From Corallochytrium limacisporum (Eukaryota; Opisthokonta), in contig PDIP01000020.1 in the NCBI GenBank assembly GCA_002811645.1, positions 18,663 through 82,662 of the forward strand: DNA of 64,000 nt, in the 5' to 3' direction. The notes under the pieces are model-generated. The model saw only the letters and a program-made list of their open reading frames with translations. It had not been told where the DNA came from and did not search any database. Both the position numbers and the translations under genes were made by a program. Positions 32,234-41,662 of this stretch are shown here, one piece after another (the stretch's first letter is position 1; every line of letters starts with the position of its first letter).

Positions 32234-32898
32234 GTAATTGCATTTTGCGTTTTTTTCTTGCTGACCGCCACTGAAAACCCCAAACCAATCAAGTGATCGA
32301 AGGGAAAAGAGAGGAGGAATTGCAGAGGAAAAAACGATCGAAAAAAATGTGTGAGAGAGCACCTTGGCATACAAACAAGTCCTTTTCGGGTCATACTGAG
32401 ATACCCTGTCATTATTCGGTACAATCACTACGGCTGCACAGTCGAGGGGGGTTTTAACCTATGAGGGTTCGGGGTCACCCGATGAGACATATTAGTGCTA
32501 CGGTCCGAATGAGTCGGTCTCGCCCTCAAGCTCCGAACGGCATCGCAGAGAACAAACTGTGTGTGGGTTTCTTGACGGTGGCAGACATTAATATTCAGTA
32601 AACAGACTGTATGAATGAACAGGAAAGACTGGATGTGTGCGCAAATGGCTTCACGCTTCACACTCATGGAGTAATCCCATGGGAAACGAGTTGATAGAAA
32701 GCTATTTGGGACAGGATCCTCGGCCCTTAATGACACTAGCAATAATGTTATACAAACCGCGACACAGTTCATTATTGCACCCATCAGGGAAGAGTCGGGT
32801 TAAACTTGTGGTGGATCTGAAGACCTTTTGATACTGGTGACAAGGCTTCGATCTTTACCTCACGTACTCGGGTGAAGAGAGTCTACATCCTTAACACA

Positions 32899-33099
32899 AT
32901 GGGGTTGGTCAACACGCTCCTCGCACTGGTCAGGGGCTACATTGACGAAGCCGACCATACGCAGCGGTCAAAGGCTGGAGAACAGACGGCGTTGGAGAGA
33001 ACAGAGCCAGGACCGTCAACAAGCAATGCAATGGTAAAAGAACAGCAACGCATTCGGGCACGGCGAGGTATCGGTTGTGACGAAGTCTTGCGCGAATGA
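32899..33099 (+). CDS. Possible 66-residue protein
   Basis: Begins MGLVNTLLALVRGYIDEADH and ends GIGCDEVLRE. It starts with a hydrophobic helix and continues hydrophilic and charged, with a Met-Gly start that could be myristoylated. The composition is more protein-like than nearby chance frames. No family is recognised, no conserved motif is visible, and the ORF is short enough to be accidental. It converges on calcineurin B with 231 bases between stops. Confidence 0.25.
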   Translation: MGLVNTLLALVRGYIDEADHTQRSKAGEQTALERTEPGPSTSNAMVKEQQRIRARRGIGCDEVLRE

Positions 33100-33330
33100 G
33101 TCACACTCCAATAACCTTAGCCAAAGTGTAACGGACCAGGGGTCGCATACACTGTAATCTACATCTCCATAATTCGTAAATGTTAAAGAACTTCCATGAA
33201 AGTACAATACTCATAAATTCACCATAAAGCAAACACAGTTTTTATCATGTTTTAGGACTTTTTTCGTTTTTTATGCTTCCATCTCGCCCGAAGAAGAACC
33301 GCATATTCTACTACCTGTGGAGGTGCTTAT

Positions 33331-33870
33331 CTAGATCTGAACATTCATCTTCTCATGGAAGTCACTGCTGCTCACCAGCTCAGAAAATTCCTCATAGCTA
33401 AGCTTGCCGTCACCGTCTTTATCTGCGTACATGATTGTCTTGTCAACAATTTGCTGCAACTGTCCCTCCTTCAGGTTGTTTCCGACCATCATTTTCAGCA
33501 CATGGTACAATTCTCCGTTGGAAATGAAGCCATCTCGGTCCATGTCATAGATATAAAAAGCAAACTTCAGCTTGCGCTCTTTCTCAGACTTAGCAGTAAA
33601 GATGGACAGAGCAGAAATGAACTCCTGGAAGTCAACGTCACCACCACCGTCAGCGTCAAAAGTAGAGAACACACGAGCAACCAAAGGATTCTGTTTCAAT
33701 TCAGGCAGTTGCATCACTTCCTCAATGGACAGGGTTCCAGACTTGTCTGTGTCGAGCTTTTGGAACCTCTTCGCCAGCCTACGGATTTCCATTTCGGTGA
33801 ACTGAGTCTGTTCCTGAAGTTCATTGAGATCCATTCCATGCTCCCGGAGCATAGAGTCAGTGTTACCCAT
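33331..33870 (-). CDS. CNB1: Calcineurin regulatory subunit B
   Basis: A 179-residue protein with four EF hands: [36 protein letters not shown] and [12 protein letters not shown]. Each has the acidic residues for calcium. It also carries [14 protein letters not shown] and the near-invariant [20 protein letters not shown] followed by QQIVDKTI that define calcineurin B rather than calmodulin or NCS proteins. MGNTDSM gives an N-myristoylation site. It pairs with calcineurin A to form the calcium-dependent phosphatase that activates NFAT or Crz1-type factors. Residues about 11-23 between the Met-Gly start and EF1 are slightly longer than in human CNB1 (170 residues). Confidence 0.98.
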   Translation of the reverse strand: MGNTDSMLREHGMDLNELQEQTQFTEMEIRRLAKRFQKLDTDKSGTLSIEEVMQLPELKQNPLVARVFSTFDADGGGDVDFQEFISALSIFTAKSEKERKLKFAFYIYDMDRDGFISNGELYHVLKMMVGNNLKEGQLQQIVDKTIMYADKDGDGKLSYEEFSELVSSSDFHEKMNVQI

Positions 33871-34866
33871 GGTGATTTCTTTTTAGCGAGGAAATTTCCG
33901 TTTCAATTCCTTCTCCAAAAGTTCAATCTTTTTACACTTTAACTTGGTCCAGAAATTCTCTAGAGATCCCAGGAGATAAGCTTTGTTATAAATCGTTTTC
34001 TTTACGACGTTCACACACAATGACCTGAAATCCCGTTTTCCTTAACGATTTCTATCTCTATAAATTGAAATACCATATTTGCTTCAGGACCATTACCCCG
34101 TTACTTGCCTAACATTTCGCGTGTCACCTTATATATTGAACAAACAGAACAATCCGTTCGGCCAATCAAAACAAAACGTTCGGATGGGTGCACAGGCCCT
34201 ACGGCCGCGCCAGAGGGCAAGAGGCACTCAGCTTTCCTCTATGGCGAACCCGCCCCGCCTAGGAGAGGCGCTCGTTCTTGTCCGGCTTCTGTTCCTCCGC
34301 AGCAAGTACATTTACTATGCATCCGCGTCTATGCGCCTTGCTTTTGTATGGCGAATCGTTGTCCTTCGCTGCCAGTCTGTTGTGGTTGGAGAAAACAGAA
34401 ACTAGTGGTACTTTCAGTATGGAAAAACGCGGATACCACCGTTCCTACCTGGGATCACCCCGGACTACATGGGTGGCAATAGTATACGGAGTAATTGAAT
34501 TAAATACATATTGGATGTCCGCTTCTCCGAAATTTGCAGAGACCGTGAAAATGAAAGGACAACTGCTTCCCAGTTTTCAGTTTTAGACTGGTTCACTGAG
34601 TATATGCGCTGTCGTCTGTTTACTCTTACTTCCGGCCTGGAGACGCAGGCCGGTTTTTTTTTTGGCCAGATGTCTCGCCCAAAGGAGGTGGGTTCCGCTT
34701 GTGTGTTCGGACGCGCTAGAGCTCGTTCAGGATCATCGAAATCATTGAGGTCAGATTCGTTCTCCGCCCTCGGGGAGTTGGGTACTCAAGAGTGAAGCTA
34801 ATGTGGACGAACTAAGGTTATAGTAGAAAGGATGAGAACTCCATTTGAGCCACACTCATTACCACA
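33871..34866. other. Divergent intergenic region
   Basis: Lies between the starts of calcineurin B and the DsbA-like gene, so it should hold both promoters. I see no named element. Open frames here overlap on several phases and carry no recognisable motif. Confidence 0.5.
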
Positions 34867-35541
34867 ATGATCGCACCGAAGTACGTTCCGAGTCACACTC
34901 GGGGGGCTCGTCTCCACGAGGCTAAAGTGGTTATCCAGCTCTGCTTGGACTATTCTGTAAGTGCTAGATGAATCGTTACGTGCCAATTAATTTGGACGAC
35001 TAACCAATTTATTTACTTTGCTCGCAATTTAATAATACAGTGTCCTTTCTCTGCCAAGATGATGGGGACCTTGGCCGGTGGGGTGATGGACAAGCACTCC
35101 AAAGACGTCTGTTGGGTTTTCCTAAACCAGGTTCAACCATGGCATCCTCAGAGCACAATGAAGCACGAGGCGTCTCTTGTGATCGCACAGCAAGCACCAG
35201 AGAAGTTTTGGGACTGGAGCATTGATCTGTTTAAAATTGCCCCACAGAAATATTTGGATCGGATGACATGGGATGTTGGCCGCAATCAGTGGTATGACAT
35301 GCTGGCAGCTGATCTGCCCCCAGAGAACTATGGCTTGCCTAGTCAGAGCTTCCTAAAGGCTCTGAAGAATCCTGATGGCGGCAATGATGCCACCCCGGAC
35401 CTTAAATATTTCACCAAGTACTGCCGCCAGACCGGTCTGCACGTTACTCCTACGATCGTCTGCAATGGCATCATCGACCTCAATGTCTCCAGTTCATGGA
35501 CTCCGGAACAGTGGGACGAGTACATTGCCAGTAAGAAGTGA
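34867..35541 (+). CDS. DsbA-like thioredoxin-fold protein, two exons
   Basis: Exon 1 is 34867-34956 (30 codons, MIAPKYVPSHTRGARLHEAK then VVIQLCLDYS) and exon 2 is 35041-35541. The join is in phase 0 and gives 196 residues. It reads across the junction as LCLDYS-CPFSAK, the strand-then-active-site motif of fungal-type thioredoxin-like DsbA proteins. Next come FLNQVQPWHPQST, HEASLVIAQQAPEKFWDWS and, near the end, the cis-proline block HVTPTIVCNG and SSSWTPEQWDEY. The active site is C-P-F-S with a single Cys at about 31, so it is monothiol and not a classical CxxC oxidase. Role is unknown: redox or glutathione-linked is likely. An ATG at 35059 would drop the active-site Cys and the first strand. 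Confidence 0.88.
34957..35040 (+). other. Intron of the DsbA-like gene
   Basis: 84 bases: donor GTAAGTGC, branch-site match GACTAAC at 34998-35004 and acceptor ATAATACAG. Both flanking exons are open in one phase and complete a known fold. Confidence 0.88.
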
Positions 35542-37406
35542 CTGTCTAGCACATCATGCTGGGTTCGCGCGACACAGACATGAAGTTGACATGACCCACT
35601 CATGTTTCCGAGACAGCACGAGCATACACAGCCATCCTACGAAGGCAACTGACAATAAATAATGACAAGGCGAATCCAGGCGCCCAAACTACAATACCGG
35701 CAACCCTTCATAACAGAGAGACTTCACCACTTGTACTACCATAGGATATTTCATCACAAGCTGCCGCCCATCTGTGATGCTACTGAAGAGTCACCCCGGC
35801 GAAGATGAGAGAGATCTGTGTGTGTGCACACATCAACGCATCCACGGTTCATTCCCACCCGGCACACCACGCAAACGAAGCGGATCTTTTTGGGTGTGGG
35901 AGTTGTAGTGCCCAAGACAGATCGTTCCCAATACATACACTATCGGGTGAACCCCAGGAATCGCACACACGAAGTGTCCCAAACCCCACAGACCGGGTCT
36001 CACCGGTCCCGCACCCAAGTCCCTTTCTGCTGTACACAATCTTTGTGGATTCTTACGCTTTCCGTTAATTCTGATGGGCTCGACCCGGTCAGGTCCGTTT
36101 TTTCCCGCCCGGTGGTACTGAAGTAAGGAACGGGTCCAAAAGCGGGCCCCCCCCCCCCTCTCCTCTCCTCCCCACGGGGAAGGGGAAGAGAGGAAGGGAG
36201 CCGTCCAAGAAGGGGNNNNNNNNNNNNNNNNNNNNNNNNNNNNNNNNNNNNNNNNNNNNNNNNNNNNNNNNNNNNNNNNNNNNNNNNNNNNNNNNNNNNN
36301 NNNNNNNNNNNNNNNNNNNNNNNNNNNNNNNNNNNNNNNNNNNNNNNNNNNNNNNNNNNNNNNNNNNNNNNNNNNNNNNNNNNNNNNNNNNNNNNNNNNN
36401 NNNNNNNNNNNNNNNNNNNNNNNNNNNNNNNNNNNNNNNNNNNNNNNNNNNNNNNNNNNNNNNNNNNNNNNNNNNNNNNNNNNNNNNNNNNNNNNNCTCC
36501 CCCCCCCCCCCCGTGGACATCTCTTACCACCCACTCCCACTCCCACTCTCACCGTTATTGCTGGCCCCGTGTGCCCCGTTTGCCAACCCAAACCCTTCCC
36601 CCCCCTCCCTCCTCCCTTTTTTATTCGCCTCTCCCTTCTCATACTCACACTTACGCAAACGGCAGAGGCACCGCAGGATTTGCGGTGGCACTACACCCGG
36701 GGAACGGTGCAACTCGCTGCTCTCCCCGGCACGCTGCAAACTGATCGTACCGCCAAGAAGGAGGAAACTGCAAGCAAAAGGGGAGGAGAAAAAAAATGTT
36801 ATGGGGCTAGCAAGGACCACGGTTCGTGAAATAGAGGAAACGGCGAGCGAGAGAAACAAGGGTGTGCGTGTGTGTGTGTGTGTGTCAAGTATTGAAACCG
36901 ATGGAGAGATCGGGTACCCGGCGAATGATTTGCCATTGAATAAGTTCCGAGTGAGGCTTCGCCCACAGTCACACGCCCAGTGAGAAGTTGGGGAACTATT
37001 TACAGAGGCGGCAGGTGAGAGAAAAAAGGCACCTGATGAGATGGAATGTCCAATGGTCCGACAGCATAAGCAAAAACCATCCCCTCTGGCGACGACTGCA
37101 CTTGTGCCAGTAGAGACGTGCTTATCACCCCCTCCCTCCACAGTAGGCGAATTTTTTTTCTCTCTCGTTACGAACCTTTGCGGGGCCCGATTGGCCGCCG
37201 CTGTACGCGGTAGGGTGCGAGTTAAAACTTGGTGACAGTGACACGGCGTTGGATTTGAGGGGCCGATATGAGTCCTGCTATTTCCGAAAGAATGCGCACA
37301 ATTCTGGTCTGATACGAGCCTGTTCAATTACCAGCGATCAAAACCGATTTTTTCTGGAGTAGCGCATACCAGAGGATAAGAAATGAGCCCGAATGACTGA
37401 GCAACC
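35542..37406. other. Intergenic with sequencing gap
   Basis: No supported gene. A 281-base N gap (36216-36496) lies between GGGG and a C run. A GT microsatellite is present at about 36860-36885. Long reverse-strand open frames here (up to 267 codons, 36524-37327) have no recognisable motif and are Ser-, Thr- and Phe-rich as expected from antisense pyrimidine tracts. Confidence 0.5.
36216..36496. other. Assembly gap (281 N)
   Basis: Preceded by AAGAAGGGG and followed by CTCCCCCCCCCCCC, so the assembly broke at a G/C homopolymer zone. Real length unknown. Confidence 0.99.
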
Positions 37407-39707
37407 ATGTTGAAACCTAGCAGGGACTATGTCCTCAAACAAACGAATCAGCGGCTAGACTTTACCAATAGTCTTACGGTAGCCCTTGATCCGTTTGCAG
37501 CGTTAGATAACCATAAAGAGACTCGGCAAGGCTGGAGGATTCAGCACCATAGCGATGATCTGATTCGGTGTGCCCACTGCAGTGGGTACCTTGGTCCGCA
37601 CTGTCGGCTTAGCGACAAACCGATCTGGCTATGTGGGCTTTGCATGCAGTCGAATCCGAACAAGAACATGAAAGTGAAAGCAAAGTACTGGCAGATGGCA
37701 AATACACCCGCAGCTGCGTACTCTCAACCAGGATCGTCCTTGGTAATGAGGTTCCATGTATTGGTTGTGGATGGCCATGCAAACGATCAGGAATATCGGA
37801 ATAGGATGATCGAGCAGGTTGTAGCAGACTTACGTACACTTACAGGGGACTTTCTGGCTGGTGTCATCATTGTCAGCCAGAGTCATGTGTCCAATGTTTG
37901 CTGTCCCTCGAACGGCAGCAATGACTTCTTCGTACAGAGGCAGCGGGTCTCATACGCCGCCTCGGACAGTACGGGTCTGTATCGATTGGTGGGTGAGGAT
38001 GAATTCCTGATGACGAGCACTGCAGCACATACTAAGCTTTCGGAAACAATCGACCAAACCATACAGCTTGCTCTTGAAGAATCAGCGGGGTCCAAAGCAT
38101 ACCCCGAGGATCTGAGTCCCATTGAGTTTGCCACTGAATACGTGGCAGACTACCTACAAGACATTAAAGCCAACGATGGAGACTACATGGTGGCTGAGAT
38201 CCAAGTCTACGGAGGTCTTGCGTCCATAGAGCACTGGAGCCCCCACGTGGAAAGCACGGGACCTTCTTGGGTTCCGCTGACGGACCGGTCTCGGGAAATT
38301 ATTCAGAAGGCTCAAGATATGAAGTGCGCTGTGAGCGTCACATCCATGGATGATCGGGCGGAAACAGCAACCGGACGTCGTATGCGTCAGTTCCGACGGA
38401 CCTGCACAATGGTACAAGTTACTGGGGGATCGTTTGCGCATGGTGCTGGGGAGCGCGAGACCAATAGTACTGGACGCAACCGCCCTCGTGAACTATATGA
38501 TGTATCCATTGTGGTTCGTGTGAGTCCAAACTTGCGGGTCAACGATGTCCTTCCGGATGCCCGGTCTGTCACGGTAAGGAGCAGCCGAAGGAGCAGTTCA
38601 GACAGTGAAAATAGCTTTGGACGAAAGCTTGGAGAGGACAGTGATCGACTCAAACGAAAATTCAAGATCAAGTCGCTACGCAGGAGCACAGATTCTAAAC
38701 AGCAGCAAGTGGACCTTCTTACGACAATCACTATTCCTGTGTGGCGAGAAGGAAACGGAACGATGATCAATCTCACATCCTCCATGTTCGATCACTCCAA
38801 CGACGCCGATCACAAGCCTTCGTACGTTTCATGGGTCAGGAACCTCTTCCACAACATTCTGCGTCCCCAGCCCACACAAATTGGCCATCACACGCCACCA
38901 GCATTCTTTAGTTGTGGAGTCGTACAGGTGGCCATGGAGGGCATGATTGCAATCAAAGAAACTCTGGGACATCGCCTCTATAAGCGGATCCGCCTTGTTG
39001 AGAGCCATCAGTTTGAGATGACCAACGCATTTTTGCCGCTGTTCCAGACCATGCACGCCTCTGCTTTGACACAGAGCATGTACAGCAATGCGCTGAGGGA
39101 GATGGAAGAGGCAGGATTCGTGGACACGAAGGCGTATGTACAAAAAGCATTTAGTGACCGGCTTCAGATGCTCAGTGAGGAGATGGGTCTATCGAAGCAT
39201 CTTAACGATGATGCCGTGTTGCGTCATGTTGCCACAAAGGCGAAGAAACTTCCGCGTTTCCGCAGTGCTCTTCAGACTGTGGTGGTCATGCTGCAGATGT
39301 GCCAGACATGTATGACGAACGGTACGAATTCCCCGGATCCATACATGACCATGCACAGTCTGGCCACTTGCAGTGGTGAAAAGTTCTCCAACATCTTTGG
39401 CATCAGACGTCACCAGGTGCAGTCATCGGTGTGGATCTTTGATGAGTCTCGTGAGACTTTGAGGCCAGACCAGGTGATCCACCTCGAAGGAGTCCATGAT
39501 TCTCTACACTTTAACTATCTTGTTGAACGCATCCGCTCTGGCCACTCCGAGCCATTTGCCATTGCTATCAAGCTTCATACTGTTGGCATCTTCATTGCCT
39601 CCAATGAAGGCGGCGCCAGCCATGGCGTCAACGCTATTCTTGATGCCATAAAGGCTGACAAATACGTCGGTCCCGAAGCCAATACCATCCATCATTGGCG
39701 TTTGTAG
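37407..39707 (+). CDS. Divergent Sec23-family protein
   Basis: A 766-residue protein, close to the usual Sec23 length. At 55-79 there is a Cys4 zinc knuckle, IRCAHCSGYLGPHC then IWLCGLC (C55, C58, C76, C79), with an R-C-x2-C...L-C-x2-C layout and a preceding QGWRIQHHSD stretch, like the Sec23/Sec24 zinc finger. A vWA-like trunk follows (RFHVLVVDGHAND, GVIIVSQSH). Further on, LFQTMHASALTQSMYSNALR resembles the helical region, and WIFDESRETLRPDQVIHLEG lies where the C-terminal gelsolin-like domain would be. A Ser/Arg-rich basic insert occurs at about 390-430. Sec23/Sec24 form the COPII inner coat. The divergence suggests a paralogue rather than the core Sec23. Identification is by domain order, not by strong identity. 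Confidence 0.6.
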   Translation: MLKPSRDYVLKQTNQRLDFTNSLTVALDPFAALDNHKETRQGWRIQHHSDDLIRCAHCSGYLGPHCRLSDKPIWLCGLCMQSNPNKNMKVKAKYWQMANTPAAAYSQPGSSLVMRFHVLVVDGHANDQEYRNRMIEQVVADLRTLTGDFLAGVIIVSQSHVSNVCCPSNGSNDFFVQRQRVSYAASDSTGLYRLVGEDEFLMTSTAAHTKLSETIDQTIQLALEESAGSKAYPEDLSPIEFATEYVADYLQDIKANDGDYMVAEIQVYGGLASIEHWSPHVESTGPSWVPLTDRSREIIQKAQDMKCAVSVTSMDDRAETATGRRMRQFRRTCTMVQVTGGSFAHGAGERETNSTGRNRPRELYDVSIVVRVSPNLRVNDVLPDARSVTVRSSRRSSSDSENSFGRKLGEDSDRLKRKFKIKSLRRSTDSKQQQVDLLTTITIPVWREGNGTMINLTSSMFDHSNDADHKPSYVSWVRNLFHNILRPQPTQIGHHTPPAFFSCGVVQVAMEGMIAIKETLGHRLYKRIRLVESHQFEMTNAFLPLFQTMHASALTQSMYSNALREMEEAGFVDTKAYVQKAFSDRLQMLSEEMGLSKHLNDDAVLRHVATKAKKLPRFRSALQTVVVMLQMCQTCMTNGTNSPDPYMTMHSLATCSGEKFSNIFGIRRHQVQSSVWIFDESRETLRPDQVIHLEGVHDSLHFNYLVERIRSGHSEPFAIAIKLHTVGIFIASNEGGASHGVNAILDAIKADKYVGPEANTIHHWRL

Positions 39708-41662
39708 ATATCATCCCTTGCACATCCTTCCCTGTTTCCTTTCACGAAACACAAAAAGAAAAAATAAGCAAAAAGAAGAACCTCGCCTGTGTGAGAAGCA
39801 TCCATCATTTCCATCATAACTGACATCATCATCAACATAGTATTACATCCATCGATTTCTGATCTAGGGCGAGACGCCCTAACGCCATTTCTTACATGTA
39901 TGCCTCAGAGGGCCGCAGGCCTCATTTTCACTTCCGGGTTAGCCTCAAGTACTCCCGCCTGGGGCCCACCGCCACCTCTAAACCCCCCCCTTTTTCTCTC
40001 CCCCGACAGAGCGCGGTAGACCAACGAAGGAAAACAGACAAAAAAAAAATAGAGGAAGAAAATGTAAGTTAGCAGCCCGGTTTTTAGGTATCTCCCTCGA
40101 AAAGCCCCCCCCCCCGGGCGACGTTACCACAAAGAATATACTACGTACACTGTTGCTCCGTATTTTGTATACACACTCCGTCACCGCCCATCGTGCCAAA
40201 CACCGCTCTCTGCCACGACACACCGCCAAGGGGGCCGTTGCAAAAGATTCTGTTTTGGCCTCGATTGGTTTTTCGTATACTTTCGGCCCAGGGTGGTTCC
40301 CAAGTGTCCCTCCTTTCTTTTATCATTTTTTCTCTAGGAATCCGTGCGCGGGTAAAAACTCTTACCAACCATCGGGCGTTGGTCGGACTAACCGCTTCTC
40401 CCGTGATCTCCCGCGGTTTTTTGTTTAATACTTTTACGAGCCGGAGAGGGAGGGAGGGGGGTTGTGCCGCCTTTTCCCCTCGCTCCCCCCCCCCCTCCCT
40501 CTTCGCTAGTGTGAGTCTTGGCTAGGCCTTTGGTTCAAGACTTCCTTCCCCCCCCCCTTCCCCTGGGGAGGGGCGGTGGTTCATTCCTTTGCTTCGCTAT
40601 ACTCCTATGCTCTGCTCTTGCTCCTGCCCCACACAGCCCCTTCGGTGATTGCCCTTCCTCCGTTTATTTTTTAGTGTGTTTTTTATTCGTTGGGGTTGGG
40701 AAGGCTCTGGAAGGTGAGAAGCGAGGAGAGGGAAGGGGGAGAGAGAGAGCGAGGGAGCCCACAGGGAAAAAGGACGGGACGGCACGGTCAGGTGCGGCAA
40801 ACCACCGGCCCCCCCCCGGGGGGGGTGAGTGGATCCCAATTTTCTCTCTCTTTTTTTTTTCTTCTCTATGGCGCTCCGCAAAAAAACTTTCCAGGGCCTC
40901 GCCTGCGTGCGTGTGTGTGTGTTGGGAGTGGGCTCCCCGCGGCCCCCTCCCCCGCGGGGCGGCCTTGTGGCCGGTGCATTTTAGCGGTCTTTGCCTTGTT
41001 GCCCACTTTCGTTTTCCTTGCCACCACTTGCCACCCCCCACCCCCCCGAAGCCCGGGGGGGCCTTGCTACTTACTTGCTAAAAGACCCTTGGAGAGCCCC
41101 GGGAAAAAGGAGGGAGGGGGGGGGAAGCGAGAGTATGGGCGGGGAAAAGTTACGGCGGCGGGAGGAGGTGACGGTGGGGAAGGGAGGAGGGAGGGCGGTG
41201 CCGAGCGAACCGCACACGGACGATGGGAGCGGCCGCACACACACGCACAAAAGAAGTCTGAGAAGGAAACCGGAGGCTCGTAAACTTTGTGCGTCGTCTG
41301 TGAATGCAGGGTCTGCAAGACGGCAGCAGTTGTTTCCTTTGGGACGTGGGTGTGCTAGTACATTGAATTTCAAAGTTGGGAAAAGTTTGTCCTAGACCTT
41401 ACGAAGGGAATCCAGCCGTCAAAACATACGTCTATGACGACTATTTGAGTTGCATTCCCGAACAACCATGACAAGGAAATTCTGTTTATGGTTGCAGGAT
41501 GTGACAGTAATATTCATGGGAAAACAAACCCTCAGGTTCGAATCTGTTGATATTATTTTACGAAAAGATGTGTAAAGAATAAACAACACGGAAACACAGT
41601 ATACAAACCAAAACATTGCATGGAACAACTCTAATTCGGTGCCAACTGCAAAAATAACAAAT
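39708..41662. other. Intergenic, homopolymer-rich
   Basis: Contains C and G runs and C(n)G(n) palindromes (about 40107-40119, 40810-40827, 41040-41060) and long pyrimidine and purine tracts. Open frames of 130-200 codons on both strands across 40500-41300 are explained by this low complexity. No gene is supported. Confidence 0.5.

Larger units (their letters stand above)
29091..32898. other. Intergenic with mirror-image microsatellites
   Basis: No gene is supported. Recognisable pieces are a G run at about 29472-29482, a CT tract (31641-31673), a GA tract (31766-31795) and a perfect hairpin at 32212-32233. Open frames are under 115 codons, overlap on both strands and show no family signature. 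Confidence 0.5.

Noticed and set aside
36524-37327. Reverse-strand 267-codon open frame
   Set aside because: Composition follows low-complexity pyrimidine tracts and GT repeats. No motif or structure fits a protein, and it runs antisense across the upstream region of the Sec23-like gene.
40518-41283. Overlapping open frames of 125-197 codons
   Set aside because: All arise from G/C homopolymers and purine-rich tracts; both strands are equally open.
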